64,000 bases of DNA. Origin: Alitta virens. Lineage: Eukaryota > Annelida > Polychaeta > Phyllodocida > Nereididae. Below, in pieces: positions 19,999-33,800 of the stretch (positions are counted from its first letter, which is position 1; the number at the start of each line of letters is the position of its first letter). Position numbers and translations under genes: made by a program. The stretch lies in NCBI GenBank assembly GCA_932294295.1, contig OW028584.1, positions 29,993,231-30,057,230 of the forward strand. Reading direction: 5' to 3'. The notes beneath the pieces are model-generated. The model was given only the letters and a program-made list of their open reading frames with translations, was not told where the DNA came from and searched no databases.

Positions 19999-20090
19999 AG
20001 TTATTGCCCTTGGGAGGCTAATTCAGGCTTATCACACTCGAGCGCTCTCGTGTGATAAATCCTGAATCAGCCTCCCGTGGGGCAATAACT
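19999..20090. repeat. Palindrome of about 92 bp
   Basis: AGTTATTGCCC at the left end pairs with GGCAATAACT at the right. The arms continue through GGAGGCT, ATTCAGG and TTATCACAC with few mismatches to a GAGCGCTC centre. It could be a MITE or solo terminal-repeat relic. No clear target duplication was found. Confidence 0.7.
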
Positions 20091-21290
20091 ATCACTTGTT
20101 CTGATTTTTGTATCAGAGTCTCAATCCATAACATATCCTATAATTAGCAGAACTCATAGAGATATAGTTACTAAGATTGGTTTTACAAATAATCTTCCAA
20201 GCCTAGTAAAGATTGCCAGTGACATCATTCATGTTTGTGTACATTTAAACTGTGGCCAGATCACTGATCTTCACATCCCTTAAATAACCTAACTATGGCA
20301 CATTGGTCTTCCTTTGAATAAAATGGAGCAACTTTGAATTGAGGATCATATGTCAAAAGTGCCTGGTTTTATTGTACCAAGGTATTTATTAAATCTTAAC
20401 AGTGCCCCCCTCCAACATCAATGGACTTATCCATGTTAGTGTGATTTCCCGGAAATTAGCATGGTTCATTTTGGTCTTAGGGGTGAACGCTTGTAAAGGT
20501 TTTCAACAAATATCTGTTGAAGGCCCAGTAAAATGCCTAGCAACTCAACAAAAGTTTAATATCTACTTTCATTATTTCATTCCTATGAAAACTGATGTGA
20601 TTTTAATGTTAACTATGGTGCTTTGGCTGTTTACAAAAATCCATCATGAATTTGTGCTTGTGATGTTGCTGGTGTTATTCAGTTGAGTGACACACCCACA
20701 CTCTGACCTATAAAATGAATGAAACACATCCACTGTTCTCACTCTTTCTTAAGTGAAACAGTGTAATTACACAAATTGGATATGTCAATTGCTCTTTATG
20801 TTTCTGATAGCTGATTGCATTTGAAACTATAAACTGTAATTAATTACAAGTAATAACAATTAGGAAAATGTTAAAATGCAATTTCTAAAATTGTTTTAAG
20901 CAGTGGATATGCAGTTCAAAAATGCCACACTCACCAGCTAACTGAACCTGTCAATTATGATTATATTTTTTTTAATTTGGATCTGAATTATTCTATTAGA
21001 TTCGCAAAACATGTCACATTTATCTGAAAGACTCTGTTTTACAGAATACTAAAGTATTTAGGTATATTAAAAAAAGAACTAGAAAAATTTCTATGCAACT
21101 TAATAGCAGAAAAGTTTGAAATATATATGTATATATATATCTTTTTTTTCTTCATAGTATGACTTACAAGCAATGGTCTTTTTTTATAATTACTAATACT
21201 ATAGATGGTGCAAGTGGTCGATTTGCAGACAGTTGTGAGTAGTTAGGCAAGAGTAGCAGGGATCTATGGAAAACTAAATTTTATAGCACG
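20091..21290. other. AT-rich DNA without recognisable gene
   Basis: Only short uninterpretable frames occur, for example one open frame at 20402-20686 with no recognisable domain. A TATATA microsatellite lies near 21120-21140. Nothing else can be supported. Confidence 0.35.
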
Positions 21291-21303
21291 TTCGGCAATA
21301 AAG

Positions 21304-21485
21304 TGTGTGTGTGTGTGATTAGGGCTTTATGTCCTGTATTTCTGCACTAGTTGGGCTAATTAGGACAGGCAGAGACTATGGCAATGAGACGAAAGATGAA
21401 ATAGCCATCTAACTTTGGCTCAACTGGGAATCGAACACGGTACCCAGCGGTTGGAAGCCCAGAGCGCTACCTCTGAGCTAGGCCC
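21304..21485 (-). mobile_element. SINE family A, full-length, with exact TSD
   Basis: The 182-bp copy is in minus orientation: B-box complement at the right, (GT)n tail at the left. A 13-bp duplication TTCGGCAATAAAG flanks it at 21291-21303 and 21486-21498. The ends define the family: a head starting GGGCCTAGCTCAGAGGTAGC and a tail GTAAAGCCCTAATCACACA. Confidence 0.9.
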
Positions 21486-21499
21486 TTCGGCAATAAAGA

Positions 21500-22020
21500 C
21501 AAAGACAAAAATGTATATGAACTATAGGCCTACTAATTGATTGCAATATTTTGACTTGATACCTTGTCAGTATCTGTTATCTGCAACTTATACCCTTTAA
21601 TCTGTACAAAATAGATCAATTTTATTTTATTTTTTTTGATGTCTAAACTACATTAACCAATTCTGATACAGGTCTCTTTTTTAAAGAGAGCTTTTCTTGT
21701 TAACCCTTTGGTAAAAAAAAAATTGCCCAAGGTATTGTAGTTACTTTTGGGATAAGTTGGACATTATGGCCTAGTTTTTCCTCTTCATAATGACAATAAC
21801 ATGTTTCAGCTATGTTTAACAAAATCGCACTAATTTCTAATTTTTTATCTCAATGACATTCTCAGCAAATTGACCAATGTCAGTAAAGGGTGTCTTGGAT
21901 AAATTTACATATTCATAAAATAAATTTATGCTTGAAAATTGCCAAGCCAGAAATGAAGAAATAATGCCAAGCCTGTAGTGTTTAAACCTGCTTGCATTTG
22001 ACATGTTATATGTGTTCATG
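21500..22020. other. AT-rich DNA, nothing recognised
   Basis: Homopolymer-rich sequence with short frames only. No gene, terminal repeats or repeat-family match was found. Confidence 0.3.
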
Positions 22021-22024
22021 TCAA

Positions 22025-22121
22025 GGCTTATTAAATGTGTAATTAAAGGTTAATAATTTGACCGAATTTAAGGCTTATTAAATGCGTAATTAAAAGTTAA
22101 TAATTTGACCGAATTTATTAT
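22025..22121. repeat. Direct duplication of a 48-bp unit
   Basis: AAGGCTTATTAAATG and TTAATAATTTGACCGAATT occur twice in tandem with one or two substitutions. This is a simple local duplication. Confidence 0.8.
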
Positions 22122-22906
22122 GTAAAGCTAATAATATAACATATATACATAAAATCACACATGGTGAATCTCAACTTCAATAACGTCAATCCGGCATATG
22201 TTGCCTAAATTGGTTACTGGATCCAACAAGCAATAAAAATATTAGAATATCCCAGTGTTCCTCATAGAAAGCCTATTGGGAACAGCCCATAAAATATGAA
22301 TTGTTATCCACCATCTCCTTATTTAAATAACAGACACACTACTTCAGGCTGGGACCACATATCTGGGCGAACACTCAGTTCAAAGCACTTTCACTTTCAC
22401 CTTGCCCATTCAAACTGGAACATGGCCACAACTTTGCCAATTGTCTTACTGATTTTAACCTGTGGCTTACAATAATGCACCCTCACAGATAAAAGAAAAC
22501 ATTTTCACACATAGTTGGCAAGGTTTTTCTGCATATCCAAAAATTTGGTTTATTTCACAATACCAAATTGAAAATTCTTGTAACATTTCAAATTTAACCA
22601 ACTTTTTACCACAATTCATCTTCAATTAATGAAATACGATATCAAGGCTTTTTTTTTTAACTTTAAGCTGCAATATTGATGTAAAATGTCATCAAGGGGG
22701 AGCGCTCGACAGCAACTGCTAATTAGTCTTAGAAGGACCCTCCTGAAAAATTATGTCTTCAAATAAAAAAATTCTGAGTTCTGACCAAATAAAGACTGGC
22801 TTGAAGCTGAATTTCTCCTTTTTAATATCTGCTAACAGTTCAATTGTCTATCTCATTGTTTATCTGAACTGGCGATTAATTTTTACCGACGACACGATCT
22901 GTTAAA

Positions 22907-23160
22907 GTTAGTTAGTTAGTGTTATTGTTAACCGCCTCATCAGCACCTGAGTGGGCTATGTAGAGGCTCTCTAGGGTAAGATTGATTATCTATAGTTGGT
23001 AGTAGAAACCAGAAGCATGTAAAAAATCAATATTTGTCTGCATTGGATAGCTGGAGCAGCTTGTGCAATGCGCACTGTCCTGTTTTAGCCACTGGGGATA
23101 GAGGACTTCACCCCAAGTGTTTCCACCCTCGCCGCGTGGAGGCCCAGGACCTTCGAGGGC
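22907..23160 (-). mobile_element. SINE family B, full-length, with 15-bp TSD
   Basis: The body of about 254 bp runs from a (GTTA)n tail at the left to a head ending CCTTCGAGGGC at the right. ACACGATCTGTTAAA flanks it exactly at 22892-22906 and 23161-23175. The 3' portion (minus-strand sense), containing GCGTTAAACAATAAC and ACTCAGGTGCTGATGAGGCG, is shared with the LINE family at 45.4-47.4 kb. Confidence 0.9.
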
Positions 23161-23502
23161 ACACGATCTGTTAAACTTAAACAGTCAGACATTAACAAGG
23201 TTGTTGCCAAGGCGAACAAGTGCACAGTGCCATCACTGAGGAATTTGGTCGCACTGAGGCGTGATTTCTGGCTAAAAAAAGCACTTTTTTCATATAAGAT
23301 GAGGAAATACATCTTTCTACATGCATAAAAGACATTTTCTGACAACTATAATCTAGCAAAGGGTTTGTTTTCTGTTAAAAGCCCCCCAAACTTTTGAATG
23401 GGGGACGCTAAGACGTCTGTCTGCTTTATTCTCTTGTTTGATTGGCTGCAGAGGTGACATTTATAGGCTTAATGCAAACCAACTGGGTTTTAAAGCCAAT
23501 GA

Positions 23503-23683
23503 ATCATGGTGCCACTAGGCTCATGGTGCCACTAGGCTCATGGTGCCACTAGGCTCATGGTGCCACTAGGCTCAAGGTGCCACTAGGCTCAAGGTGCCAC
23601 TAGGCTCAAGGTGCCACTAGGCTCAAGGTGCCACTAGGCTCATGGTGCCACTAGGCTCATGGTACCACTAGGCTCAAGGTGCA
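23503..23683. repeat. 17-bp minisatellite, about 10-11 copies
   Basis: CATGGTGCCACTAGGCT repeats head to tail, with a block of CAAGG variants in the middle copies and CATGG variants at both sides. That distribution suggests segmental expansion. The last unit decays into GGTGCAACACTCC. Confidence 0.95.
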
Positions 23684-23689
23684 ACACTC

Positions 23690-24812
23690 CCTACATGTAT
23701 TATCACCTCCCATAGCATGCATAGTAGAATTGATATTGATATTATTTGCCTCATATTATTTATATCAAATATGCTCAAAACGCATCTCACACAGCTGTCA
23801 GAAAAAAACACCTGAGTGTGCTTCCTTTTGATTTGGAATTTGCTTAGGGCCTAGTGCAAAAATAATGAAGCCAAAGTGTGATAAGCCCCAAGCATTACAC
23901 ATTTCACGGTTTTATTAATCCTTGGTAAACATTTTGGTAATGATATTAAAACTACATGATATCATACTTATATGCTGCTTACCTTTTTCTAACATATTGA
24001 TAAATTAAAACTTTAATGAGCTGCAGATATTTTCATAACTATCATTGCTATCTTTCAGTATAATATCATCAACCTATATGCTAGCTTGCTAATTTCTTCT
24101 ATTTAGTATGAGATGAAAAATAAATTTTGTCATAAATTAAAACAGCTGAATTGATTTGCTTCAAATTTTCAGATTGCTCACAAGTACGAAATATGACATT
24201 AATATAAATAACAACTGTAGAATTATACTTGCAGCATTTAATGTGAGACAAAATATGATATCAAAGGCTTCCTTATTTTTGCATTAGACCTTAGCATTAT
24301 CATGTTGTGATATCCTTGGATGGAACAAGAATAGCATTCACTGACAGAAAGACAGCATAATGCCGAGGTGCTCAACTGCATTTGTTACCAAGTTCCTTGA
24401 TTATAACCATGTTGATGATGCTCAAGTACTATGTGGGTATTCGCTGAGGGTTTGCTGCCTAGCAGCCTATGTTTTGTTTTCTTGTCAAGAGTTCCACACG
24501 TGGATGCATTGGGAAAATGACAGAATGTCCTTTGTTACTAATTGGAAGATGTGAGCTTTGTAATTACACAAGTCCATGGTTACATCAATTTCTATTCAAT
24601 AAATTGTCGATCAGATGACAAGTCACGAATGAATTAATTAGTTTTACTGACATAGGGTCAGAATAGACTTAAATTTTGATCAATATCCAAGCATTAGTGC
24701 CAAGAAATATAGACCAGAGAACAAATAATGAAAACTAACAATTAATAATTCATAAAATCATCATGACAGAACAAGTCGCTGGAAAATTGTCTTATGTACT
24801 AAAGACCGCAAC
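23690..24812. other. Upstream region of the secreted-protein gene
   Basis: No coding exon is recognised. The 90 bp just upstream of the exon 1 ATG (24725-24812) are conserved with the decayed copy near 18430-18518, so they probably include the promoter or 5' UTR. No TATA box in a standard position was identified. Confidence 0.4.
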
Positions 24813-24870
24813 ATGAGCTGTCAATTTTTGGGGCTTGTGTTGGCCCTTTTGCCTGCTTTTGCTCAATCAG
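24813..24870 (+). CDS. Exon 1: signal peptide
   Basis: Nineteen codons plus one base end at CAG/GTATGT. The hydrophobic core LGLVLALLPAFA and a small residue near the cleavage site fit a classical secretory signal. It is too short for ordinary ORF searches. A mutated copy lies at 18519. Confidence 0.8.
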
Positions 24871-27800
24871 GTATGTTTCAATATTCATTTGTTCTGATTT
24901 TTACCCGCAGCAAAAACATTTGCTGAAGGGTTGTAGTTACTTCAGGGAAAAGTTGTCGGTAAATGCCCAATAAATTGCAAATTTGCAACTAAAATTTCGC
25001 ATAAAAATCAGCGAATTTTCACTGGAAAATTGCGAATTTTGGCAAAAAAAGTCGTGAATCTTGACAAAAAATTTTGAATTTAGCCAAAAAAAGTTGTCTT
25101 TCGTAATTATACATGTCTGCAATCTAAATTTTACAGTTAGGCCAATATTCATCATTTAATATTCTCAAATTTGCCGAGGGTATGCTGCTGAGGCTGGATG
25201 TTTTTCATTTCTAGATTTCAATGAGCGTGTTCACTTGTCTTTACAAGTATAAAAAGACTGAATACGGGTTTTTTTAAATAACATCAATTAAATACACCCA
25301 TCTAAACAATAACCTACAACTTATTGATCACTAGTTTTCCTAAATATTCAATTATTGTAATTTCTGGCGTGTGCAACAATTGCAGCCTGAATGCCATTGA
25401 TAATACGGCTTTATAAGAGGGAGTCCACCATTAAACTCCAGAAATGAAATCCATTTTTAGCTTCACGAACATTTTCTGAAACTGATTTACAATATTCCAT
25501 CTAAATCGTAATATGGAAAATCAGCTATTTCTGGAATCTGACAATATAACAAATTGCCCAATTTTATATATATATGGGCAATTTTTTGTTTTGTAAGTTT
25601 TTGCTTATCATGTCTGTCATTTTAGTATCGGTGCATGTTTCCTTGCAGCTGAGATCCAGGTACTTACAAATGATTATAATAACAACCCTACAGTATATTA
25701 TTCAGCTCGTTTGTCGCCATCTGTGAACCAGTTTTTTTTCAAAGTGAAGGGATCTCCCACAGCATACATCGGCCTGTCTTCAGCTAAGTTTAACCCATAT
25801 AAGAAACAGCCCTTGTATGAGGTAACCATCGGAGGTGGTTCGAAAATACGATATCCTAGCAACGGAAGTTGGCTGGCATTAACCGATTCAGCATTATGTG
25901 CAGCTACATCTGTAAAATGTCTGTCCAATGTTGATTATGGCACCTTTTGGTTGTCTTGGAATGATTCAGCTGCTCAATTGGGCAATGGCTCCATTGTTGG
26001 GCAAAACACCTTCTGGACAGCACCAATCAGTACATATGACACCAACCACATCGTCCTTGCCGGTGCAGGGAACGTTGGAGCAACTGACCACATATCTTGG
26101 ATATTTAATGACGGTAAGTACAACATATTTATCAGATGCATATTGTTTTACCTTTATGCAGGTGACTCGTGTCCATTCACTATTGATGGTGCCCTCCTAA
26201 AGTGACAGATGGAATATATGTTAAAAAACTAATTTCACAGACAATAACGAGCAATTGTTATACTAGAGTTTCATAACATTTCCCCTGATTTTGCTGAATT
26301 TCATCTTGTTTAATATTTTCTCTAAAAAAAAAAACACAATAAAAAAAAATACAAGAAGAAATATCAGAACTTTCAAAGAACTTTGTTATAGTGACCTATT
26401 GGTAAAAATACATCAAAATGTGCATCTTATTTTTCTAAAGCCTATCTTAAAGCTGCACTGTCTGTCAAATTTGCGATTTTGTAAGACTCAATAAAATAGT
26501 TCATAAATAACCTTTATTAATCAAGGCACACTAAATTTGTGTGATCTAATGATTTTATCAGATATTAATTGCTAAAATAAATTATACATTGAGAGAAAAT
26601 CCAGACCAAAACATTTGAAACACAATGGAAATGACATCATCACCATTGTTTAGTATTGTGACTTCATCACTGGGTGTGTTTACATATTGAGTTTTTGATG
26701 GCATGAAAAACTAATATTTATATTATATATTATAATTTAAACTAAATCGTTGACCAAAAATGGGCGTGTAAATGGTTAAATATATCATGAAACAAGAAGG
26801 CAGTATTGATTTATATTATTACTTTTATGTGAAAATTTGACAAATTTGAGTGCTTGTACTACGAAATTATATTTTGTTGAATGATTAGTCAGTGAACAAT
26901 CAGAAGTAAAAGTTTCAAAATATATGCTCGAAAATTACCACCTAATTAGAAAAGGTAGAAAAATATAAATTTAAATCATATGTGTTAAGACTGCTCTGAT
27001 TTTAAAAATTCAAACGATATCATGGACTAGGAATGAAAATGTGGACAAAAGGAAAGCTTGATCCAATAGCTGTGAGACTGCAGACCATGTAATAACCTGA
27101 TACCTTCATATGACTGGATATCAGAGATTACGCATGTTCCATAATGAAATTATTATTTTTTTTAAATAGCTTTTATCTAATCCTTAACTTTCACCTTTGA
27201 AGAATTTGTGAGGAAGCCATTCTTGTCCTGTGATGAAGTATAATAGTCATATTTATATACCTTGTCTTTTTATGCCTATTAGACCTTTAAGTTTTTAATG
27301 CTTATGCTGTGATTTTATATCAACTTTAAGTCTCTCATAGGGTGTATTGACCTAATTCCAGCCTGGACCCAATTCAAGCCACTTATGATGTTTTCCTTTT
27401 TCTGTTTTCCCATGGGTTAAACTGTGCCAAAATTGGCAAATTCTATATTTTGTGAATGTTTTCTTGGTCATTGGTTGGATGATGGGTGATTAGGGCTTTA
27501 CGTCCTGTATTTCTGCACCAGTTGGGCTAATTAGGACAGGCAGAGACCATGGCAATGAGACGAAGGATGAAACAGCCATCCAACTTAGGCTCGACCGGGA
27601 ATCGAACCCGGGACCCAGCGGTTGGAAGCCCAGAGCGCTACCTCTGAGCTAGGCCCCCGCCTTTCTTGGTCATTGACATGTTCTAAGATTCCAGGCATTT
27701 TGCGTTTAAATCTGTCTGTATTCCAGATGGCATTTGAGAAGGAGACATTTCAGGTTTGAAACAGAATAGAAAGCCTTGATAAACTCATTTAATGGCATAA

Positions 27801-30800
27801 TTAAAACAACCTGTGTTGCTTCATTAGTCAAATATATGCATTAACTTTTCAAATGGAAGCATTTCACTCCTATTCTCTCATAATGTTTTTAATATGATGA
27901 GATACAGATAGGTATTTCAAATGAACCTAAGTCCAGCCTAGCATGCCCTAATTCCAGCCACTAGGTGACCAAATTCCAGCCTACTAAGCATCTTGAATCC
28001 AGCCATGGCTGGAATTAAGACTACTCATTATGCTCATGTTTAAACATGCAAAAAGTGGCTCCTGTGACTGTGTTATATGGGTTAAGGCCTGGATATTGCC
28101 AAAAATTCCTTATTATTGTATATGTCTTGCACACAAATGATATATATTAGGAAATGAGGTGGATGTTATTGTAAAGTATGAGATATAGGGTAAAGTTGGG
28201 TAATACAGGTTTACTTTTGTCTCGCTAATGTGTGTGTGTGTGTTACTGTTTAACGCCTCATCAGCACCTGAGTGGGCTATGTAGAGGCTCTTTGTCTCGC
28301 TAATGCTGTGATGAAAGCTAATATGGAAAATGCATAATTCTTTTTATGTGATTTTATTTAGGTAATGAACTATTCACCCTGAGCATATAATATGCATATC
28401 TATAATAGTTTTGGAATAGCATGGCTTAGAAAAAAATATAATAAAATGCCCATATTAAACCACAGTGAGGTATTATGGGCCTCTTTCTGAAAAGATGAGC
28501 ACTAAAATGCCGATATTATACTAATTTCAGCTATAAATGAGAAGTGCTCATGTTAAACATCTATGGACCCATATCTATTTTTCACACTATATAATCCTAC
28601 ACAAAAGTCACAAAAGTGGCATGAATCTGAACAGTACATTTTTCTGATATTATCCACATGTGTGATAGTTTTTTTAATGTTTCACTCCTGACAAAAAGTA
28701 TTACTAAAGAAAGCATAAATCACCTACCCAACCATGTGTGCCTACCATTAAATTGCTAACATCACATGGCCATTGCAAATGAGTGAGAATCAAAGACAGT
28801 AGTATTCACTATGAATCAGGTTGCTATATCTACACCAAATTAGCATATGCTACATTACACGAAAACAATAGCAGCCTCAAATGTGCTGTCTGCCATACAG
28901 ATGATGACCTTGAATATACTTGAAAATTCCACCAGGTGTGAGCATGTACAGTATACTGCATAAGTGAGTACACACCTCTTGCAAGGTTGGTTTTTCAGCC
29001 TCAGCTCAGAAAATATAAGAGATACAAGGAATTTGCTGCAACAAAATCTTTATCTAACAACAAAAAACCATTTCACAAATTATAATCACAATTGGTTAGA
29101 TCAACAGTTCATATTATATAAATGGTTTAAAATAAAGACAAAGCAAAAATGAGTACACAGTAACATAAAGTAAAGGTGAGTATAGTGTCTTAGTATTTAG
29201 TGTGTCCACCCTTGTTTCTCAGCACAGCATCAATCCTCCTAGGCATTGAATGGACAAGTTCAAGGCATACTGAAGCATCAATTTTCCTCCATTCCTCAAG
29301 GATGACCTCTTTCAAGGCATTGATACTTTTGGGCCTGTGTTGCTCCACTTTCCTTTTCAAAACACCCCACAGGTGCTCTATTGGGTTCAGATCTGGAGAC
29401 ATGCTAGGCCAATCCAGTTTCTTCACCTTGTGTTTTGTCAGGAACTCAGTGGTGAACTTTGAAGTATGTTTTGGGTCATTGTCTTGTTGAAATATGGCCC
29501 CACGACCAAGGGCATGGAGGGAAGGTAGCATCTTTTCCTTGAGAATATGGCAATACATATTAGAATCCATAATGCCATCAATGAAATGGAGTTTTCCAAC
29601 ACCTGCAGAGCTCATACAACCCCATAAGAGGACACTGCCACCACCGTGCTTCACTGTGGGTACCATGCACTTTTCATTGTACTCATCACCTGGACGTCTC
29701 CAAACCCACTGGATGCCATCAGACCCAAACCGGTTGATTTTGGTCTAATCAGACCACAGGACTTTATTCCAAAAGTTTACATCCTTGCTCTGGTTTGTTG
29801 TAGCAAAAGCCATGCGATCCTGCTTGTGTCTTGGTTGGAGCAAGGGCTTCCTTCGAGGTCGGTAGCCATACAGTCCCATTCTATGCACTGTGCGCCTTAT
29901 CGTATCAGTGGACACAGTCACCCCAACTTGACTTTCAAGATCTTTTGCATGCTCCACAGTACTTGCTTTTCTGTTTTTTCCAAGGATCTCCCCAGATGTC
30001 GCTCATCCCTTGGAGTCAACTTCCTGGGACGACCTGACTGCTTCATGTTCAGCACCTCTCCATTTTTACTTGAATCTCTGAATCACTTTAGCCACTGTGT
30101 TTTGGCTTATTTCCAAAGCATTGCTTATTTTCTGGTAACTGTGCCCCTTCTTATGCAGTGTGACTATTCTTTTCCTTAATTGACAAGAAATCTCAGTCCC
30201 ATGTGGTGCCATTGTTGTCATATCACTTTGAAGATGACTGTTTAAGGTGATTTGACCTATTATACAACTTAAGGGTCTCTTAATTCAGATTAATTGGGTG
30301 GAACGCTTCATCAAACATCTCTTATTAAGTATTTGATAAACTGTAAACTTTAATCTGGTTAAATAGCAACATGATAAATTGTTATTTTTGGTGCGTACTC
30401 AGTTTTGCACTGACTGTATTATAAACTATTACATAATATGAACTGTTGATATAAGCAATTGTGATCATTCTTTGCGAAACAGTTATAAGTTGCCAGACAA
30501 AGATTTTGTTGCAGCAAATTCCCTGTATTTCTAATATTTTGTGAGCTGAGGCTGAATAACCCACCTTGCAAGGGGTGTGTACTCACTTATGCAGTATACT
30601 GTACCTCTGATGGCTTTCAGCTACTGCAAGGCCATCACACTTGCTACCATTTTACAAGTATGAATTCAGGCAAAGGATTCAAAATTGCAAAATATTAACA
30701 GTAGGCACCAATAGATAGTGATACATTATGGTAATCTGTTAACTGACATCACAAAATATACATGTGCACCATCAAATCCCATTTCCATAGCACAGGCAAG

Positions 30801-33800
30801 TAGTTAAAGATTGAAGGAATTGTTTTCAATAATATAGCTGGAATTAGGTACACCCGAAGCTGGAATTAAGACCAAAAGCTGGAATTTGGTAATTCTTTTA
30901 AGTTTTTGACATGTCTGATTTGAAGTTGTTTGACATCAATGTAAATCAATATATTTTACTCAATTATAACAAAATGTGTTGCAAATAACAAAAAGTTTCA
31001 ATTTCAATCAACTTATTTCCCCAAGCATGTCCAGGAATTACGTTATTTTGATGGAAGTTAACGGCACTGTGATTTGGGGCTGGAGTTTGGTCCATCCACC
31101 CTAATTCATAACTGAATGTTTGTTCGGATGAGACGTAAATTGGTGGTCCCTTGTACTCAGTTTCTATGCTGAGGCAAGTAAAAGATCCCACCCATGGGGT
31201 AAACATGTAACGTGGGTGGACTCCTCCGCTCCCTCACCTCATCAATCAACCCTTGATAGCAGCAAGAACTTGCCTTAGAGGGCTGCACTTTCCACATCTA
31301 TCTATCTTTTATCATATGGTGTTTTATGTATTTTATATGAAAATGAGTGAGATTTTATTAAAAGTTATCTATCTTTGCGATCTGATGAAACACTCAAAAT
31401 CACCTCATTCAGTAAAACGCACAAGGGAGCATTATTTAACATTGTGAAATGCTTCTAAGAAAAAATAAAAGCCCATGGAATACATACTACACAGCCTGTC
31501 TGAATTCCAGAGCAGCAAATGACAATAAAGTTGTTTGTGACACATCAGAATTTCCAAAAGCAAGTTTGTGATGATAAGCAATAGTATGAGAACTACTGGA
31601 GTTGCTTTGCTAGACTCAACTGTACATTCTCGACTTAAATTTAGGATAGATGTAATGAGTACACTGCATGTTGCTACCCACTCATAACAAACATAGGATA
31701 TAGGGGTAACGGGTATTTGAAGTTAACGGCATTTTAGCTTATTAGATCAGAAACGTCTGACTATGGCATGGATAAGGATCTATAATCTATATCAGATGAT
31801 TGTCTGAGAAAATAATGCATGCGGCTTCCAGGGCCGGCACTTGGTAATCTTGCACCCTAGGCACCCCCCCCCCCCCCCCCACAAACTACACAAGCAGAGC
31901 CTGTTCATCCCCAAAGGGAAAAAAGCATGATACTCTAATTTTTCCTTTAATTTAACTTTTTTCGTTCTGTCCAAATACGTTTTGGAGGACACTGATATAT
32001 GTTCATTAAACCTGCATCCAGCCCACATGAGCTGATAAGTTATTTTAGTTACATAAAACAAACAAGTGGCAGAAAAAGTGTAGGATTGAAGTGTATAGGT
32101 CATTAATGTCTAACTATGGTATGGATATATAAGTAAGGTTAGCCAGCGCTCGGTAGGTTGGTATCAATCTGTTACATCAACTGCAATAGTCTTTTCACTG
32201 AACAGCCCTGAATTCAGCAAGACATAAGTCTTTCCTCTCCTCTTATTACTATTTTTGCTTTTCAGCATAGAAGGTCATAACTAACTGATTCCATAAATAT
32301 AACTTTCTCAGAAAAATAACAAACATCAACTAAATGATTAAGTGTCAAATATACATTAAAATGCACTAAAAATACTGCTGCTTGGATGCACTTTGCTTCA
32401 GCCAGTCACAGCCAAGGGCGGGAACTTTCCAGCCAATAGAATTGCAATATTCTGTTTTAGCCACCAGGTGGAAATAAAGAGAACCTTCCATGAAAATCCA
32501 CTATTGGGGAATAAAGAAAGAAAACATCACAATGAATAAGGGAGTTTTCTCCATAGTTTGGCAAGCAAAGAGAATACAGAGAATAATAATAAGAAAATAG
32601 TGAGATACAAATGTAGGTATATGAAAGTTGCGTGTGTTTAACGCCTCATCAGCACCTACTGGACTATGTAGGTTAAGGTTATTTAAACTTGGTTCACTAC
32701 TATAATTCATAATATAGATTGGATTCAGGTAAGAATTGTGAGATTCTATTTGGAGGATATGACGTAAAAAGGTGTTTCAGAGAATTAGATTGATATAATG
32801 ACCTTAATTTGTCTTTGTTGTAAATTGTAACATTCTAATAATATATGTCAGGTATATGAATTGTTAGCTTGAATTTTATATCAGCTGGTACACTTAACAA
32901 ACAGATTTACCTTGAATTACTGCAAAATTATAATGAGGAATTATAGAGTTTCCAAGCCACATCACTTTTTCTTTACAGTTTTCATGTCAATTTGACCAAA
33001 GTTAAAAACTTTTTTTTTCACTTCTAGCTAATTTCTTCATTCAACATTCAAATTGCAGTGGACACTCTAACGACTGCGCCAGTAGCATGTGATTCACAGA
33101 CCAAGTTCAGATGGTACACCACTAATGTCACAGACAGACTGCATATCAACGACAATGACACAAGCACCTGCATGGAGGTAATTGGTTTACAGTAGTTACA
33201 TATTTATTTATTTGTTTATTCCAATATATTTTACATGGGTTGCATCATCAGCACAGCTGTTTTGCAGATGGCCCATAAAAACAATATGTTATGTAGTACA
33301 ATATAGTATAAAAACATTTAAAACAAGGCGTATAAAAACAGAAATATATAAAGATTCATAAAATAATTAAACTAAAGTGTGGCATTTCAAGGCATATTTA
33401 AAGTGATACTCCTTGAATCTACGTATCTAAAAATTGACCCATTTCTTTTCTCCCAGAAAATACTCACAATAGTTTGCAGTGACTGTCTAGTGTCATTACA
33501 GCAGGTTTTCATTAATATTTAGCCCACTAAATCATGGTAAATCCATATTTTTGGTCAAGAGTGACAGTTACAAGAATCATCCACTCAGAGCCATCTTCCT
33601 GTCACCAAGTGGGTCAGCACTGGTCAGTGGGAGCTGCAAGAAATTTGTAACCATGGCAACCTGGTGAGTCACCAGAGTCCAGGCCACTTTAAATTTGACC
33701 TAGTTCTATTGGTGGGCCACCTATAGAAAATAGAGGGCTAATTACTCCTTAATTAATAGAGATGACTTGATAGTATGCTTTTGGTAGAAATCTGTTGTCA

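Noticed and set aside
23503..23683. Possible CRISPR array
   Set aside because: The repeats are contiguous 17-bp units without unique spacers, in a eukaryotic genome; it is a minisatellite.
24360..24554. Possible upstream exon of the secreted-protein gene
   Set aside because: The frame has no signal peptide or domain, and the exon at 24813 already supplies a signal peptide with correct phase.
27590..27661. tRNA-like sequence with A and B boxes, also in other SINE-A copies
   Set aside because: It is the head of an interspersed SINE with tail and target duplications, not a functional tRNA gene.
29200..30179. Plus-strand frames over the Tc1 element
   Set aside because: Antisense to the transposase, whose catalytic motifs are on the minus strand.
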